Origin: Acidimicrobiaceae bacterium
Lineage (GTDB): Bacteria > Actinomycetota > Acidimicrobiia > Acidimicrobiales > RAAP-2
DNA: 64,000 nt
Direction: 5' to 3'
Assembly (NCBI GenBank): GCA_003133325.1
Contig: PKXA01000088.1
Coordinates: 38,226-102,225, forward strand
Below are positions 29,065 through 40,013 of the stretch, in pieces (within the stretch, counting starts at the first letter, position 1; each line of letters starts with the position of its first letter). The translations under genes were made by a program, and so were the position numbers. The notes below the pieces were generated by a model that worked only from the letters and a program-made list of their open reading frames with translations, was not told the DNA's origin and made no database searches.

Positions 29065-31121
29065 CGGGAGATCCCGGGCAACTGCATCGATAACGATTCA
29101 GGATCGGATGCCGGCATCTGGCACGCGTAGTGCCTACAGACGTAGGCCAGGCCCGGGTCTCGCCCCTCCCACAGCGGTGACGCGGTGGGTTCCCCCCAAG
29201 CCACCACTGCGTCAGGAATCCATTGTCGGCGCACCACGTCGAGCAGGTCGGGTCGATCGCCGGTGATCACTACTTCGGTGAGTCCCCGCCGCAACATGTC
29301 GGCCGCGACCACGGTGTGGGCGAAGGCGGTGGGGTGGCGGATGAGGAGCTCGCCAACCAGGTCGACGATCTCATGGGCTGCCTCCGTGTACCGGCCGAAC
29401 CCGGTGAGAGCCCCGAGTCGCACCAATGCGACTGCCGCCACCCCGTTGGCCGAGGGTGTGGCGCCATCGAGGACGTCCTTGGTCCGGACCAACAGGGCCT
29501 CCGCATCGTGACCGGTGGTGAAGAAACCACCATCGTCGTCATCATGAAAGAGCTCGAGTAGTGCGTCGGCGACCTCGATGGCCCGGGCTGTCCAAACAGC
29601 CCGACCTGTCAACTCGGCCAACCGGGTGAAGCAGTCGATCAAACATGCGTAGTCGGCGGCATAGGCGAGATATTTGGCTCCACCTTCCCGTTGCCAACTG
29701 CGAAGCCACCGGCCGTCGTCGGCGCGCCGCAGGCGGTCATAGAGGAAGCCTCCGATGGACACTGCCGACAGGGTCCAGTCAGCATTGCCGGTGGCGAATG
29801 CAGCCTCGGCCAGGGCCGAGGCGTACATGGCATTCCACTCGGTGAGGACCTTGTCGTCCAGGCCGGGCCGGACACGCCTGGCCCGGGCCTCGAACAACAG
29901 GCGCCGGCCCGATTCCACGTCCACCGGGCCACCCAGCGGTGCCCCGATCGGGCGGCGCAGAATGGTGGTGCCTTCAAAGTTGCCGGCGGTGGTGAGGTCG
30001 AACCAGCTGATGACAGCCTCGATGATGGCCGCGGGGTCCTCGTCGGGCCGCAGGGATCCGCTTCTGACTCCCTCGCCAGCTTGGTCAAGGGTCCATACGT
30101 AGAACTTGCCCTCCACCCCTTCGGAGTCGGCGTCCTCGGCGGAGTGCACCCCCCCCTCGGCCGTGGTCAGGTCGCGGGCGACATAGGAGATGATGCCCTC
30201 GACCACCCGAAGGTAGTCCGGCCGCCCCGTGGCCTGCCAGCCGTGCAGGAACGCCCGGAGCAGTCCAGCCTGGTCGTAGAGCATCTTTTCGAAGTGGGGG
30301 ACCAGCCACTCGTGATCGGTCGAGTATCGGGCGAATCCGCCACCCAGGTGGTCGTGGATGCCACCGGCGGCCATGGCATCGAGGGTCAGGGTGGCCATCG
30401 CCAGCGATGACTCGGGATCGCCGCCGGTGTGCCGGCGAGAGTGCCGGAGAGCGATGTCGATCAGCGTGGGTTGAGGGAACTTCGGAGCGGGACCGAAGCC
30501 GCCCCACTCGCGGTCGAATCTGCTGTTCAGCTCCTTGGTGACCACATCGATGAGGTCGACTCCGTCGTTGGATCCGCCGAGGGAACCAAGCGACGATGAC
30601 CGGGGGCCGGACCTGGTGATCACTGATCGGGACGCAATCGCCCTGCAGAGTTCGTCGGCCTGTTCGTCCACTTCGCTCCGCCTATTGGTCCAGACGTCGG
30701 ACAACGCGGCCAGGACCGACCGGAATGACGGTGAGCCATGGCGGTCATCGGGCGGAAAGTAGGTCCCGCCGAAGAAGGGGCGGCGATCAGGGGTGAGGAA
30801 CACGCTCATCGGCCAGCCACCCGACCCGGTGATGGCCTGGACCGCCTCCATGTAGACGGCGTCCACGTCGGGACGTTCCTCACGGTCGACTTTCACGCTG
30901 ATGAATGACCTGTTGAGCGCAGCGGCGGTGTCGGCGTTCTCGAACGATTCGTGGGCCATGACGTGACACCAATGGCAGGCGGAGTATCCGATGGAAAGAA
31001 AGACAGGGCGATCTTCCGCCCGGGCCCGGTCGAACGGCTCATCACCCCATGGGTACCAGTCCACCGGATTGTCGGCGTGCTGGCGGAGGTAGGGGGACGT
31101 TTCCTCTCCTAGGCGGTTCAC
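29061..31121 (-). CDS. DUF255 thioredoxin-fold / YyaL-SSP411-like protein
   Basis: [72 protein letters not shown]. Confidence 0.95.
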   Translation of the reverse strand: MNRLGEETSPYLRQHADNPVDWYPWGDEPFDRARAEDRPVFLSIGYSACHWCHVMAHESFENADTAAALNRSFISVKVDREERPDVDAVYMEAVQAITGSGGWPMSVFLTPDRRPFFGGTYFPPDDRHGSPSFRSVLAALSDVWTNRRSEVDEQADELCRAIASRSVITRSGPRSSSLGSLGGSNDGVDLIDVVTKELNSRFDREWGGFGPAPKFPQPTLIDIALRHSRRHTGGDPESSLAMATLTLDAMAAGGIHDHLGGGFARYSTDHEWLVPHFEKMLYDQAGLLRAFLHGWQATGRPDYLRVVEGIISYVARDLTTAEGGVHSAEDADSEGVEGKFYVWTLDQAGEGVRSGSLRPDEDPAAIIEAVISWFDLTTAGNFEGTTILRRPIGAPLGGPVDVESGRRLLFEARARRVRPGLDDKVLTEWNAMYASALAEAAFATGNADWTLSAVSIGGFLYDRLRRADDGRWLRSWQREGGAKYLAYAADYACLIDCFTRLAELTGRAVWTARAIEVADALLELFHDDDDGGFFTTGHDAEALLVRTKDVLDGATPSANGVAAVALVRLGALTGFGRYTEAAHEIVDLVGELLIRHPTAFAHTVVAADMLRRGLTEVVITGDRPDLLDVVRRQWIPDAVVAWGEPTASPLWEGRDPGLAYVCRHYACQMPASDPESLSMQLPGISR

Positions 31122-31268
31122 CCGGTCGATGCTACGGGACCGGGTGAGGCGACGATCCCCGGCCCAACTTCCTCATGCGGGCCCACGTCGTCGGCAAACG
31201 GTGGTATCGAGGCGGGCACCCGGTCTCACGTTGTGCATCCATGCCCATCGGGATCCTGGCCCCGGAAC

Positions 31269-32981
31269 CTAACCCTCGACACCCACGGCACCATCCACGG
31301 CACCGTCTGCGGTCGCGTCTGCGGCACCGTCCACGGCACCGTCCACGGCACCGTCTGCGGTCGCGTCTGCGGCAGCGTGGTGGGCGAGGAGATGTCGCTT
31401 CAGCACTTTTCCCGTCGGGTTCCTGGGTAGCTGTTCGACGAAGAACACTTCACGCGGCACCTTGAAACGGGCCAGGTTGCTCCGTACATACGACTTCACC
31501 TCGGTGGCCGTCAATCCAGAGGGTGTCGTCGGCACCACATAGGCGATCAGTCGCTGCCCGTGGTCAGGGTCGGGCACCCCGACGGCCGAAGCCTCCGAGA
31601 TCCCGGGGTGACCGGCCAGCAGTTCCTCGACCTCCCCCGGAAAGACGTTTTCCCCGCCTGAGACGATCATCTCGTCGTCACGACCGTCGACAAAGAGCCG
31701 GCCGTCTCCATCGAAGTGACCCACGTCACCAGTAGAGAGCAGCCCGTCAATGGACTCTTTGGTGCCACCGCCGGTGTAGCCGCTGAACCCGAGGCCATTG
31801 CCCACAAAGATCCGCGCTGTCTCACCTGGCGCCACCTCTATGCCCGGTCGGTCGAACAGTCGGACTGATGTGCCCGCCGGCGGCCGCCCCACGCAGCCGG
31901 GAGCCGCTCTCATGTCTTCGGGGGTGGCGATGGTGGCGTACGCCACCTCGGTGGACCCGTACAGGTTGTACAGCACATCTCCGAACGCATCCATGGCGCG
32001 GCTGGCCAATGCTCCCTCCAGCCGTGCGCCGCTGGTGGCCATGAACCGCAGTGCGCTCAGATCGCGGCTGGCCGGTCCTCCGTCTTCGAGGGCCAGCATT
32101 CGGTTGATCATGGCAGGGACCACCACCAAGCCCGTGCAGTGATGGAGAGCCACGGCATCGAGGACCGCGGCCGGGTCGAATCGGCGCGAGATGAGCAGGG
32201 TCGAACCCGTCCCGATGGTCAACAGCCCTGAGAACAACCCCCAACTATGGAACATGGGTGGCACCACGTATACGGCTTCCCGTCCCCGGTAGGGGATCTT
32301 CGAGAGGACCGCACCGGCCATTGCCAGTGACCGGGGCAGGCTTCGGCGCGCCCCCTTCGGCGTCCCGGTGGTGCCGCTGGTGAGCATCACCATGGCGCCG
32401 GGTTGAGAAGGCGCCGGGCGACCCTTGGTGTCCCCCATGGAAATCAACGAGTCGAGCGTCCCGAGGGAAGCCGGCCCGTCGGTCCAGGCGATGAACCGAC
32501 CCGCCGAAGCCTCGACGTCGGCCACGATGGGCAGGAACTCCTCGTCGACGATGAGGGCTTCGACGCCTTCGCGGGCACAGACGTCACGGGCTTGGGGGGC
32601 GGCGAAATCGGTGTTCAGATAGAGGATGCGATATCCGGCTTTTGCTCCGGCGAACGTCGCATCGAGCAGGCCGCGATGATTGCGGCACAACACGCCGATG
32701 GTGGTGCCGTCGCCGAGTCCCTCGGCCGCCAGGGCATCGGCCAGGGCATTGGAGCGAAGGTTGAGTTCGCGAAACGAAAGTGGCCCCCGCTCGTCGATCA
32801 ATCCGAATTGGTCGCCGTGGCGAATGGCGGCTGCCACGATGCCACCCCCCACCGGTCCGAACCGCTTCAACGCCAGGGCCATCTCGGCCAACCGGAGCGG
32901 AGGCTCGGGACCGATCATCCCGGCCCGGGCAATGGTGGCCAAGCCAAGCACCTCGAGCACCACCTTCTCTCCCTCGGACAT
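31269..32981 (-). CDS. AMP-dependent acyl-CoA synthetase/ligase
   Basis: MLTSGTTGTPKGARRS, LYNLYGSTEVAYATIA, STGDVGHFDGDGRLFVDGRDDEMIVSGGENVFPGEVE, NPTGKVLKR; upstream ORF extension to 33668 is antisense to the SDR gene. Confidence 0.93.
   Translation of the reverse strand: MSEGEKVVLEVLGLATIARAGMIGPEPPLRLAEMALALKRFGPVGGGIVAAAIRHGDQFGLIDERGPLSFRELNLRSNALADALAAEGLGDGTTIGVLCRNHRGLLDATFAGAKAGYRILYLNTDFAAPQARDVCAREGVEALIVDEEFLPIVADVEASAGRFIAWTDGPASLGTLDSLISMGDTKGRPAPSQPGAMVMLTSGTTGTPKGARRSLPRSLAMAGAVLSKIPYRGREAVYVVPPMFHSWGLFSGLLTIGTGSTLLISRRFDPAAVLDAVALHHCTGLVVVPAMINRMLALEDGGPASRDLSALRFMATSGARLEGALASRAMDAFGDVLYNLYGSTEVAYATIATPEDMRAAPGCVGRPPAGTSVRLFDRPGIEVAPGETARIFVGNGLGFSGYTGGGTKESIDGLLSTGDVGHFDGDGRLFVDGRDDEMIVSGGENVFPGEVEELLAGHPGISEASAVGVPDPDHGQRLIAYVVPTTPSGLTATEVKSYVRSNLARFKVPREVFFVEQLPRNPTGKVLKRHLLAHHAAADATADGAVDGAVDGAADATADGAVDGAVGVEG
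31295..31374. repeat. 48-bp-period tandem duplication at the 3' end of the acyl-CoA ligase gene
   Basis: Identical 32-bp segments ccacggcaccgtctgcggtcgcgtctgcggca at 31295-31326 and 31343-31374; encodes a 16-aa ADATADGAVDGAVDGA unit. Confidence 0.9.
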
Positions 32982-33158
32982 CAGCCTCCGGAATACCTGA
33001 TCGAGCACTTCGAATCCCTCCAACGCCGAGCACCACCGGCACGGTCTCCGTCCGTGCCATCGGTGAATTGAAGTATCGCACCTTCGACAGCGCAGTCGCC
33101 GGGGAGAATCTTCTGAATTGGCAATTCCGCCCGGTGATGGTCGTCGTAGGGTTCTCCC

Positions 33159-33938
33159 ATGGATCTTCGACTGGATGGAAAGACAGCCCTCGTCACCGGT
33201 GCCTCCCGGGGAATCGGGATGGCGATTGCCCGGCAGTTCGCGGAGGCGGGGGCTTCGGTCATGCTCTCCTCCCGCAAGGACGAGGCTCTGGCGGAGGCCA
33301 AGGGTGCGATCGACGCCACGAAGAGTGGGCGGTCCGGTGAGGTGGCGTGGCATGTGGCCAACGCCGGCGACCCCGATCAGGGCGCGGCCTGCGTGGATGC
33401 CACCGTCGAGCGGTTCGGATCGGTGGACATCCTGGTCAATAACGCCGCAACCAACCCGTACTACGGGCCGTTGATGGACATCGACACCGGCCGGATCGAC
33501 AAGACCGTCAGGGTCAATCAATCGGGATACCTCGAGTGGACCCAGGCGGCATGGCGGGCCGGGATGTCCGAACGCGGTGGCGTCGTGTTGAACCTGGCTT
33601 CGGTCGGTGGGCTGTCGGTGGAGCACGGGATCGGCTGGTACAACGTGACCAAAGCCGCGGTGATCCATCTCACCCGTCAGCTTGCCGGTGAGCTCGGGCC
33701 CAAGGTCAGGGTCAATGCCGTAGCGCCGGGCTTGGTGAAGACCGAGTTCGCCAAGGCACTGTGGGAGCCGGCCGGTGACCGGATCGCCCGGCGCCTGCCC
33801 CTACGACGTCTGGGTGAACCCGATGACATCGCCAAGGCCGCCCTCTTCCTCTGTTCGGATGCTGCCTCGTGGATTACCGGTCACACCCTGGTCATCGACG
33901 GCGGGGCCCTCGACATCGCCAGTGGTGGGATCACCTGA
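33159..33938 (+). CDS. SDR family oxidoreductase
   Basis: TALVTGASRGIGMAIARQFAEAGA, NNAATNPYYG, YNVTKAAVIHLTRQLAGELGPKVRVNAVAPGLV. Confidence 0.95.
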   Translation: MDLRLDGKTALVTGASRGIGMAIARQFAEAGASVMLSSRKDEALAEAKGAIDATKSGRSGEVAWHVANAGDPDQGAACVDATVERFGSVDILVNNAATNPYYGPLMDIDTGRIDKTVRVNQSGYLEWTQAAWRAGMSERGGVVLNLASVGGLSVEHGIGWYNVTKAAVIHLTRQLAGELGPKVRVNAVAPGLVKTEFAKALWEPAGDRIARRLPLRRLGEPDDIAKAALFLCSDAASWITGHTLVIDGGALDIASGGIT

Positions 33939-33961
33939 TTGCGGCCGCGGCCAGAGCATCG

Positions 33962-35089
33962 TCAGGTCAAACCACCCCGCTGCACCTTGCCGCTCCGGGT
34001 CCGGGGAAGGACGGCCACCACTTCCAGTTCCTTGGGTGCGGCCCATGGTGCGATGTGTTCGGACACCGCTGAACGCAGAGACTCGAGGGTCGGTGGCGCC
34101 GAAGCATCCACGGGCACCACCCAGGCCACTACCCGCTCGCCCCACTCAGGATCGGGCCGTTTCCAGACGGCGACCTCGGCAACTCCTGGGTGGGCGGCCA
34201 AGACGCCCTCGACCGCCTCCGGCCACACCTTCTCCGCGCCGGTGACGATGACCTCGGCGATTCGACCGTACACCGACAGGACCCCGTCCTCGGTCACCCG
34301 CCCGGCATCGCCGGTGGGGAGCCAACCCCCGGGCAGCCTGGGATCCGTGCCATCTCGATAGGCCCGCATCAGCATGGGACCGCGCACCAATACCTCGCCG
34401 TCGGCTCCGAGGCCACCGCCACCGATCAGGATGTCCACGCCGTCGAGAGGTGAGCCGTCATAGACGACCCCTGACCCGGTCTCGGTCATCCCGTAGGTGG
34501 TGATCACGTTCTCGGGTAGCCGTTCGGGAGGGGCGGCACCCCCGAGGAGGATGGCGCGATACCTACTGGCGTCCATGCGGCCAAGGGCCGTTGCCACCAG
34601 TGAGACGAGTGTGGCACCACCGCGGGCCTCGCGATCCACCTCGGCTGCATCGAAACGTTCGAGCAGCGTGAACGGGGTACCGGTGGCGATGGCCCGGGTC
34701 ACCACTGACAAGCCGCCGATGTGGGCCAGGGGCAGACAAGCCACCCATCGATCACGGGCCGGGTCCACGTTCATCCGCCGTGAACTGGCCATCGCCGACG
34801 CCTCGACGGCCTGATGGGTCAAGACGACCCCCTTGGGCGCTCCGGTCGTCCCGCTGGTCGCCACAACCAGGGCGTCGCCCTCCGCGCCGGGAACGCCACC
34901 CGACCGGGGATGAGATCCGAATTCGTCGATTACCGCTGAGGGTCGAAGCGCGTCCAGTAGGTGATTGACGGCAGCCCGAGGAAGGCGGGGGTCTACGGGG
35001 AGAACGGCGTTCCCCGCATCCCACGCCCGCAGCAGGGCATCGACAAAGCCCTGGCCGGCACGGAGATCGAGTGCCACCACCTCAGGCAT
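33962..35089 (-). CDS. menE: o-Succinylbenzoate-CoA ligase MenE-like
   Basis: ATSGTTGAPKGVVLTHQAV, TYGMTETGSGVVYDG, TGDAGRV, GAEKVWPEAVE; short ANL enzyme adjacent to menB/A/D. Confidence 0.87.
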   Translation of the reverse strand: MPEVVALDLRAGQGFVDALLRAWDAGNAVLPVDPRLPRAAVNHLLDALRPSAVIDEFGSHPRSGGVPGAEGDALVVATSGTTGAPKGVVLTHQAVEASAMASSRRMNVDPARDRWVACLPLAHIGGLSVVTRAIATGTPFTLLERFDAAEVDREARGGATLVSLVATALGRMDASRYRAILLGGAAPPERLPENVITTYGMTETGSGVVYDGSPLDGVDILIGGGGLGADGEVLVRGPMLMRAYRDGTDPRLPGGWLPTGDAGRVTEDGVLSVYGRIAEVIVTGAEKVWPEAVEGVLAAHPGVAEVAVWKRPDPEWGERVVAWVVPVDASAPPTLESLRSAVSEHIAPWAAPKELEVVAVLPRTRSGKVQRGGLT

Positions 35090-35139
35090 GGGGCTAGCGT
35101 AGGTGACCGCCCGTGTAGCGGCGTGAGGAGAAAGTCCGA

Positions 35140-36081
35140 ATGGTGAAGGCAGCTGATGGAGGCAGTGGAACCGGTAGGTCGGGGTCCGGGGCTCGGACGG
35201 TGATCACGGGGGAACCGGTGGACCCGGTGGATCACTATCGGAGCATGGCGCTGCCCGAATGGGAACGACGTGGTGACTATCGGGACATTCACTTCGACGT
35301 GGCCGAAGGAATTGCCAAACTGACCATCGCCCGTCCGGAGGTTCGCAATGCCTTCCGACCCCAGACTCTTTTTGAACTTTCGGATGCACTCAGAATTGCC
35401 CGCGACGACTCGTCGGTGGGGGCTGTCATCCTCACCGGCGAGGGACCCGACGCGTTTTGCTCGGGAGGGGATCAGAAGATCCGGGGTGATGATGGCTATA
35501 TCGGCGATGACGACGTCGCTCAGCAGGGGATCGGCCGCCTCAATGTCCTGGATCTGCAGATCGAGATCCGACGTTTGCCCAAACCGGTGGTTGCCATGGT
35601 CGCCGGCTATGCCATCGGTGGGGGTCACATTCTCCATCTGGTGTGTGACCTCACCATTGCCGCCGACAATGCCCGCTTTGGCCAGACCGGTCCGAAAGTG
35701 GGGAGTTTCGACGGCGGCTACGGCGCCAGCCTCTTGGCTCGCACCATCGGCCTGAAGCGAGCCAAGGAGGTGTGGTTCCTCTGTCGTCAGTACGATGCGG
35801 CAACTGCCCTCGACTGGGGACTTGTCAACGAGGTGGTTCCCCTGGATTCACTCGAACGCGAGACGGTCGCCTGGTGTCGGCGCATGCTGTCCTTGTCGCC
35901 CATTGCCCTGCGGATGGTCAAGGGCGGGCTCCACGCCGCCGACGACGGCCTGGCCGGGCTACAACAGTTCGCCGGAGACGCCACCATGCTCTTCTACATG
36001 AGCGAAGAGGGTCAAGAGGGTCGTAATGCCTTCCAGCAACACCGGGACCCGGAGTTCGGTAGGTTCCCTCGCCGCCCATGA
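35140..36081 (+). CDS. menB: 1,4-Dihydroxy-2-naphthoyl-CoA synthase MenB
   Basis: [67 protein letters not shown]; alternative start 35245. Confidence 0.95.
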   Translation: MVKAADGGSGTGRSGSGARTVITGEPVDPVDHYRSMALPEWERRGDYRDIHFDVAEGIAKLTIARPEVRNAFRPQTLFELSDALRIARDDSSVGAVILTGEGPDAFCSGGDQKIRGDDGYIGDDDVAQQGIGRLNVLDLQIEIRRLPKPVVAMVAGYAIGGGHILHLVCDLTIAADNARFGQTGPKVGSFDGGYGASLLARTIGLKRAKEVWFLCRQYDAATALDWGLVNEVVPLDSLERETVAWCRRMLSLSPIALRMVKGGLHAADDGLAGLQQFAGDATMLFYMSEEGQEGRNAFQQHRDPEFGRFPRRP

Positions 36082-36223
36082 GCATGGTGGCGACGGAGGT
36101 AGAGGTGCCGGTGGACCGGAACATGCAGCACCCGGACGAATCATGGTCCCTCCCGGCCGCAAGGGTCCGGGCCGTTCGCTCAAACGCGGAGCGAATCAGT
36201 TCACGGAAGCCGGGGGTACATGG

Positions 36224-37225
36224 ATGACCGGGCCCGAAATGGCGGCGGCACGTGGTGGGCCCGGATCGACCAAACAGTGGCGGGCGGGTGCCCGCCCGAG
36301 GACGTTGCCGGCGGCGGTCGTGCCGGTGCTGGTCGGGACGGCGGCGGCACATCCACTGAGCCCGGGTTTGCCGACCGGCTACGCGGCGTTGACCCACGTG
36401 GTGGCACCATCGCTCTGGGACTCGACGTGGTGGCGGGCCCTCGGCGCTCTGGTGGTGGCGCTGGCTCTCCAGGTCGGCACCAACTACGCCAACGACTACT
36501 CCGACGGCATCCGAGGGACGGATGACCAGCGGGTGGGTCCGGTCCGGCTGGTTGCCTCAGGCCTGGCGTCACCACAGGCGGTCAAGCGGGCGGCACTGTT
36601 GGCGTTCGGGATCGCCGGTGGCGTTGGCCTGGCCCTGGCGTGGGCGACCTCATGGTGGGTGCTGGCGGTGGGTGCGGCCTGTTTGGCCGCCGGGTGGTTC
36701 TACACCGGAGGTCCCCGTCCCTATGGCTATGCCGGATTCGGCGAGCTGTTCGTGTTCGTGTTCTTTGGCCTGGTGGCAACGGTTGGCACCTATTACGTCC
36801 AGACGCTCCGACTGGGCGGTGGATTGGTGCTGTCGGCCTCCGTGGGCGTCGGTCTCCTGGCGACGGCGCTGCTGCTGGCCAACAACCTTCGAGATATCGA
36901 CACCGATCTGATATCGGGGAAGCGGACGCTGGCCGCCCGGGTGGGGCGCCGGACCGCGGGCTGGTTGTACGTCGCCTGCGTCGTGGTCCCGTTCCTCGGA
37001 GTGCTTGGCTGGGGGCTCCTGGCGGCCACCGGGGCGATCGCAGATCAGCACCCGGTCTTTGCCTTTCTGCCACTCCTTGCCCTGCCCTTGGCCATCGCGC
37101 CGATTCGAACCGTCAGTGGCGACGCCACCGGCCGGGCTCTTCTGCCGGTTTTGGCGGCTACCGGTAGGCTCCAACTCGTGTTCGGCGCCCTACTCGCGGG
37201 GGCTGTCTGGCTGTGGGCGACGTGA
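36224..37225 (+). CDS. menA: 1,4-Dihydroxy-2-naphthoate polyprenyltransferase MenA
   Basis: RPRTLPAAVVPVLVGTA, QVGTNYANDYSDGIRGTD, LLANNLRDIDTDLISGKRTLAARVG; multi-TM. Confidence 0.93.
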   Translation: MTGPEMAAARGGPGSTKQWRAGARPRTLPAAVVPVLVGTAAAHPLSPGLPTGYAALTHVVAPSLWDSTWWRALGALVVALALQVGTNYANDYSDGIRGTDDQRVGPVRLVASGLASPQAVKRAALLAFGIAGGVGLALAWATSWWVLAVGAACLAAGWFYTGGPRPYGYAGFGELFVFVFFGLVATVGTYYVQTLRLGGGLVLSASVGVGLLATALLLANNLRDIDTDLISGKRTLAARVGRRTAGWLYVACVVVPFLGVLGWGLLAATGAIADQHPVFAFLPLLALPLAIAPIRTVSGDATGRALLPVLAATGRLQLVFGALLAGAVWLWAT

Positions 37226-37227
37226 CG

Positions 37228-38103
37228 TCAGCGACCCGAACCCAGATGAGCACTGATCTTCTCGGCCACCAGGGCCGGTTGCTGCAAGTGGGGGGCGTGA
37301 CCGACGCCGGCAATGACCACGATGGTGGCATTCTCGCCGATGGATTCGGCCATCCGTCGCCCGAGGCGGGTGAATTTGTCATCATGCTCGCCGGTGAGGA
37401 TCAGGACGGGCATGGTCAAACGGTTGAGTTGTGCCCACAGAGGGAATTGGGTGCCGGTTCCCGCCAATCTCAGACTCGATGCCAGCCCGGGCCCGGTATT
37501 GCGGCGGCGTTCGGCGAATCCGTCGGCTTCGGTGGGAACACCCGACAACAGGGGGTTGTCGAGCCAACGGCGCAGGAACGAGTCGAGTCGAGCCTGGCCG
37601 CCGCCGGAAGAGTCACCCCCAACCCCACTGGCATCCCCACCGGAAGTGTCACCGGGGAGCAGGGGGTCGAGTTGGTCGGCCAATCCTTCATCCTGAACCC
37701 GCCGGGCGGCCCGGGCATCGGGATCTTCGATGCCGGCGGTACCCGAAATGAGCACCAGCGAACTCACCAGTTCGGGCTGGGTCAGAGCCAGATGGAGACA
37801 GAAGCGGGCGCCCATCGAATAGCCGAGATAGGCGGCGTTGCCTCCGAGGGCGCCCAACAGGTGGGCCCCCTCGGTGAGATCGGCGAGCACATGGCCCGAC
37901 CTCCCGTGGCCCGGCATATCGACCAGCATGAGCTCGTGATCTGTGGCCAATATGGAATCCATCGAGCCCCACACCCGGCAGGTCTGGGTGAATCCATGCG
38001 CCATGACAGTCCGGGGACCATTGCCCATCACTTCGGCGGACAGCGAAACGCCCGCCATGTGGGATGTCCGAGTTGGGTTCATGGGTTCGGGAACGGGCGA
38101 CAT
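37228..38103 (-). CDS. menH: Alpha/beta hydrolase, MenH-like (SHCHC synthase)
   Basis: VMAHGFTQTCRVWGSM, VDMPGHGRSGHV, LGYSMGARFCLHLAL; located between menA and menD. Confidence 0.8.
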   Translation of the reverse strand: MSPVPEPMNPTRTSHMAGVSLSAEVMGNGPRTVMAHGFTQTCRVWGSMDSILATDHELMLVDMPGHGRSGHVLADLTEGAHLLGALGGNAAYLGYSMGARFCLHLALTQPELVSSLVLISGTAGIEDPDARAARRVQDEGLADQLDPLLPGDTSGGDASGVGGDSSGGGQARLDSFLRRWLDNPLLSGVPTEADGFAERRRNTGPGLASSLRLAGTGTQFPLWAQLNRLTMPVLILTGEHDDKFTRLGRRMAESIGENATIVVIAGVGHAPHLQQPALVAEKISAHLGSGR

Positions 38104-38123
38104 GACAAGAATTGTCCTCCTCC

Positions 38124-40004
38124 ATGAGCGTATCGACACCAGAGCCGGCACCCGGAGACGGCGACACACAGATGGAGTTCGCCGCCACCCTGGTGGACGA
38201 GTGGGTGCGGTGTGGCGTGTCCCACGCCGTCATTTGCCCGGGATCCCGGTCCACGCCGATGGCGGTGGCACTCATGCGTCACGCCGGCATGGACGTCCAC
38301 GTTCGTCTCGATGAGCGGTCTGCAGGGTTCACCTCACTCGGGATCGGTTTGGCCACCGGTCGCCCGGCGGTGCTCTTGACCACGAGTGGAACCGCGGCGG
38401 CTGAGCTCCACGCCGCGGTGGTGGAGGCCGATTTGGCCCGTGTCCCTCTCGTGGTGTGCACCGCCGACCGACCACCCGAGCTCCGAGATATCGGGGCGCC
38501 CCAGACCATCGATCAGCAGATGATCTTCGGTCGGTCGGTCCGCTGGTTTTCCGATCCCGGTGTGGCCGATGCGGCGAGCCGTTTCACCTGGCGTTCCCTG
38601 GCTTCCCGGACGGTGGCGGAAGCAGTCGATGGTCCGGGTGGACCGGGACCGGTTCATGTGAATCTGCCCTTTCGGGAACCACTTGTCCGGATGCTCGAGG
38701 TTGAGGAAGCCCAACCCGGCCGGCCCGACGGGGCCCCCTGGTACCAGGTAATGGTGGAACCTCGGGTCCCGACCCCCGCGGTGGTCGCCCAGATCGTGCA
38801 CGCCGGCAGGACCGGCGTACGAGGGTTGATCGTGGTCGGTGCCGGTTGTGGTGACCCTGATGAGGTGGCCGCGGCTTCTGCCGTTTTGGGATGGCCGGTG
38901 TTGGCCGACCCACGATCGGGGCTCCGACGCCCGGGGTCGACCCTGATCGCGGCGGCCGACGGCATCCTCCGCTCCGATAGCTTTGCCGCCAGCCACCGTC
39001 CCGAGCTCGTCCTGAGGCTGGGGGAGCCATGGGCGTCGAAGGTGGTGAACAGCTTTCTGGCCTCTTCGGGTTCCGACGGTATTCCGGTGATCGCGGTGGT
39101 GGCGTGGGGAGAGTGGGTGGACCCCGACCGCTCGGTCACGACCATGGTGTCAGCCGACCCCACCGCCGTCTGCCGGGCCATCGTGGATGGGATGCGGAAA
39201 GCATCGGAGGCCGACCAGGGCGACCCAGGTCGTGTGCATCACACGACCTGGCTCGATAGTTGGCAAGCGGCGGAGTCTGCCGCCCAAGCTGCTCTCGGAG
39301 AGAGCCTGGGCGATCCGGTCACCACCCACCACGGTCGATCGACTTGGAAGGCGGGATGGACCGAGCCGGCATTGGCCCGGCGACTCTTTGCCGCCCTTCC
39401 GGGAGATGTCACGCTGATGGTCTCGTCGTCGATGCCGATACGCGATATCGAGGCATACGGGGTGCCACGCCCCGATCCGCCGCGGGTCCTGGCCAACCGC
39501 GGCGCCAACGGAATCGACGGAGTTGTCTCGACAGCCCTGGGCGTTGCGCTGGCCACCGGCCCCACCGTTGCCTTGGTGGGGGATCTGGCGTTCTTTCACG
39601 ACGTGTCGGCGTTGCTACGGGCTGTGGGGTCCGACGCCCCGTGCACGGTGGTGGTCGCCGACAACGGGGGTGGAGGAATTTTCTCGTTCCTACCCCCGGC
39701 AACCGTGCTGGACGCCGAGTCGTTCGAGACGCTGTTCGGAACCCCGCAGGCCCCCGACGTGGGGAAGGTGGCGGCAGGGTTCGGGATAGCTGTCGATGAG
39801 ATAGGGCCCGACGATGGGCCCGAAGCCCTGGGAGAGGCGCTGGACCGCCGGATAGCGGATGGCGTGCTGGCGGTGATCCGGGTACGACTACCGGGCCGGG
39901 CGGAGAACGTGGAGATCCATGCCGGCATCAACCGGGCGGTGATCGAGGCGGTCGAGCCGGTTGGTAGGCCGGTTGGTAGGCCGGTTGGTAGGCGTCAGTC
40001 CTGA
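38124..40004 (+). CDS. menD: SEPHCHC synthase MenD (ThDP enzyme)
   Basis: CGVSHAVICPGSRSTPMAVAL, DERSAGFTSLGIGLATGRPAVLLTTSGTA, NRGANGIDG, VVADNGGGGIFSFLP; alternative start 38112. Confidence 0.95.
   Translation: MSVSTPEPAPGDGDTQMEFAATLVDEWVRCGVSHAVICPGSRSTPMAVALMRHAGMDVHVRLDERSAGFTSLGIGLATGRPAVLLTTSGTAAAELHAAVVEADLARVPLVVCTADRPPELRDIGAPQTIDQQMIFGRSVRWFSDPGVADAASRFTWRSLASRTVAEAVDGPGGPGPVHVNLPFREPLVRMLEVEEAQPGRPDGAPWYQVMVEPRVPTPAVVAQIVHAGRTGVRGLIVVGAGCGDPDEVAAASAVLGWPVLADPRSGLRRPGSTLIAAADGILRSDSFAASHRPELVLRLGEPWASKVVNSFLASSGSDGIPVIAVVAWGEWVDPDRSVTTMVSADPTAVCRAIVDGMRKASEADQGDPGRVHHTTWLDSWQAAESAAQAALGESLGDPVTTHHGRSTWKAGWTEPALARRLFAALPGDVTLMVSSSMPIRDIEAYGVPRPDPPRVLANRGANGIDGVVSTALGVALATGPTVALVGDLAFFHDVSALLRAVGSDAPCTVVVADNGGGGIFSFLPPATVLDAESFETLFGTPQAPDVGKVAAGFGIAVDEIGPDDGPEALGEALDRRIADGVLAVIRVRLPGRAENVEIHAGINRAVIEAVEPVGRPVGRPVGRRQS
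39957..39992 (+). repeat. Three perfect 12-bp tandem copies (ccggttggtagg) at the menD 3' end
   Basis: Directly read; encodes PVGRPVGRPVGR. Confidence 0.95.
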
Positions 40005-40013
40005 TCGACCCGG

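Noticed and set aside
32982-33668. N-terminal extension of the acyl-CoA ligase ORF
   Set aside because: Antisense to the SDR gene; ligase homology begins near ATG 32981
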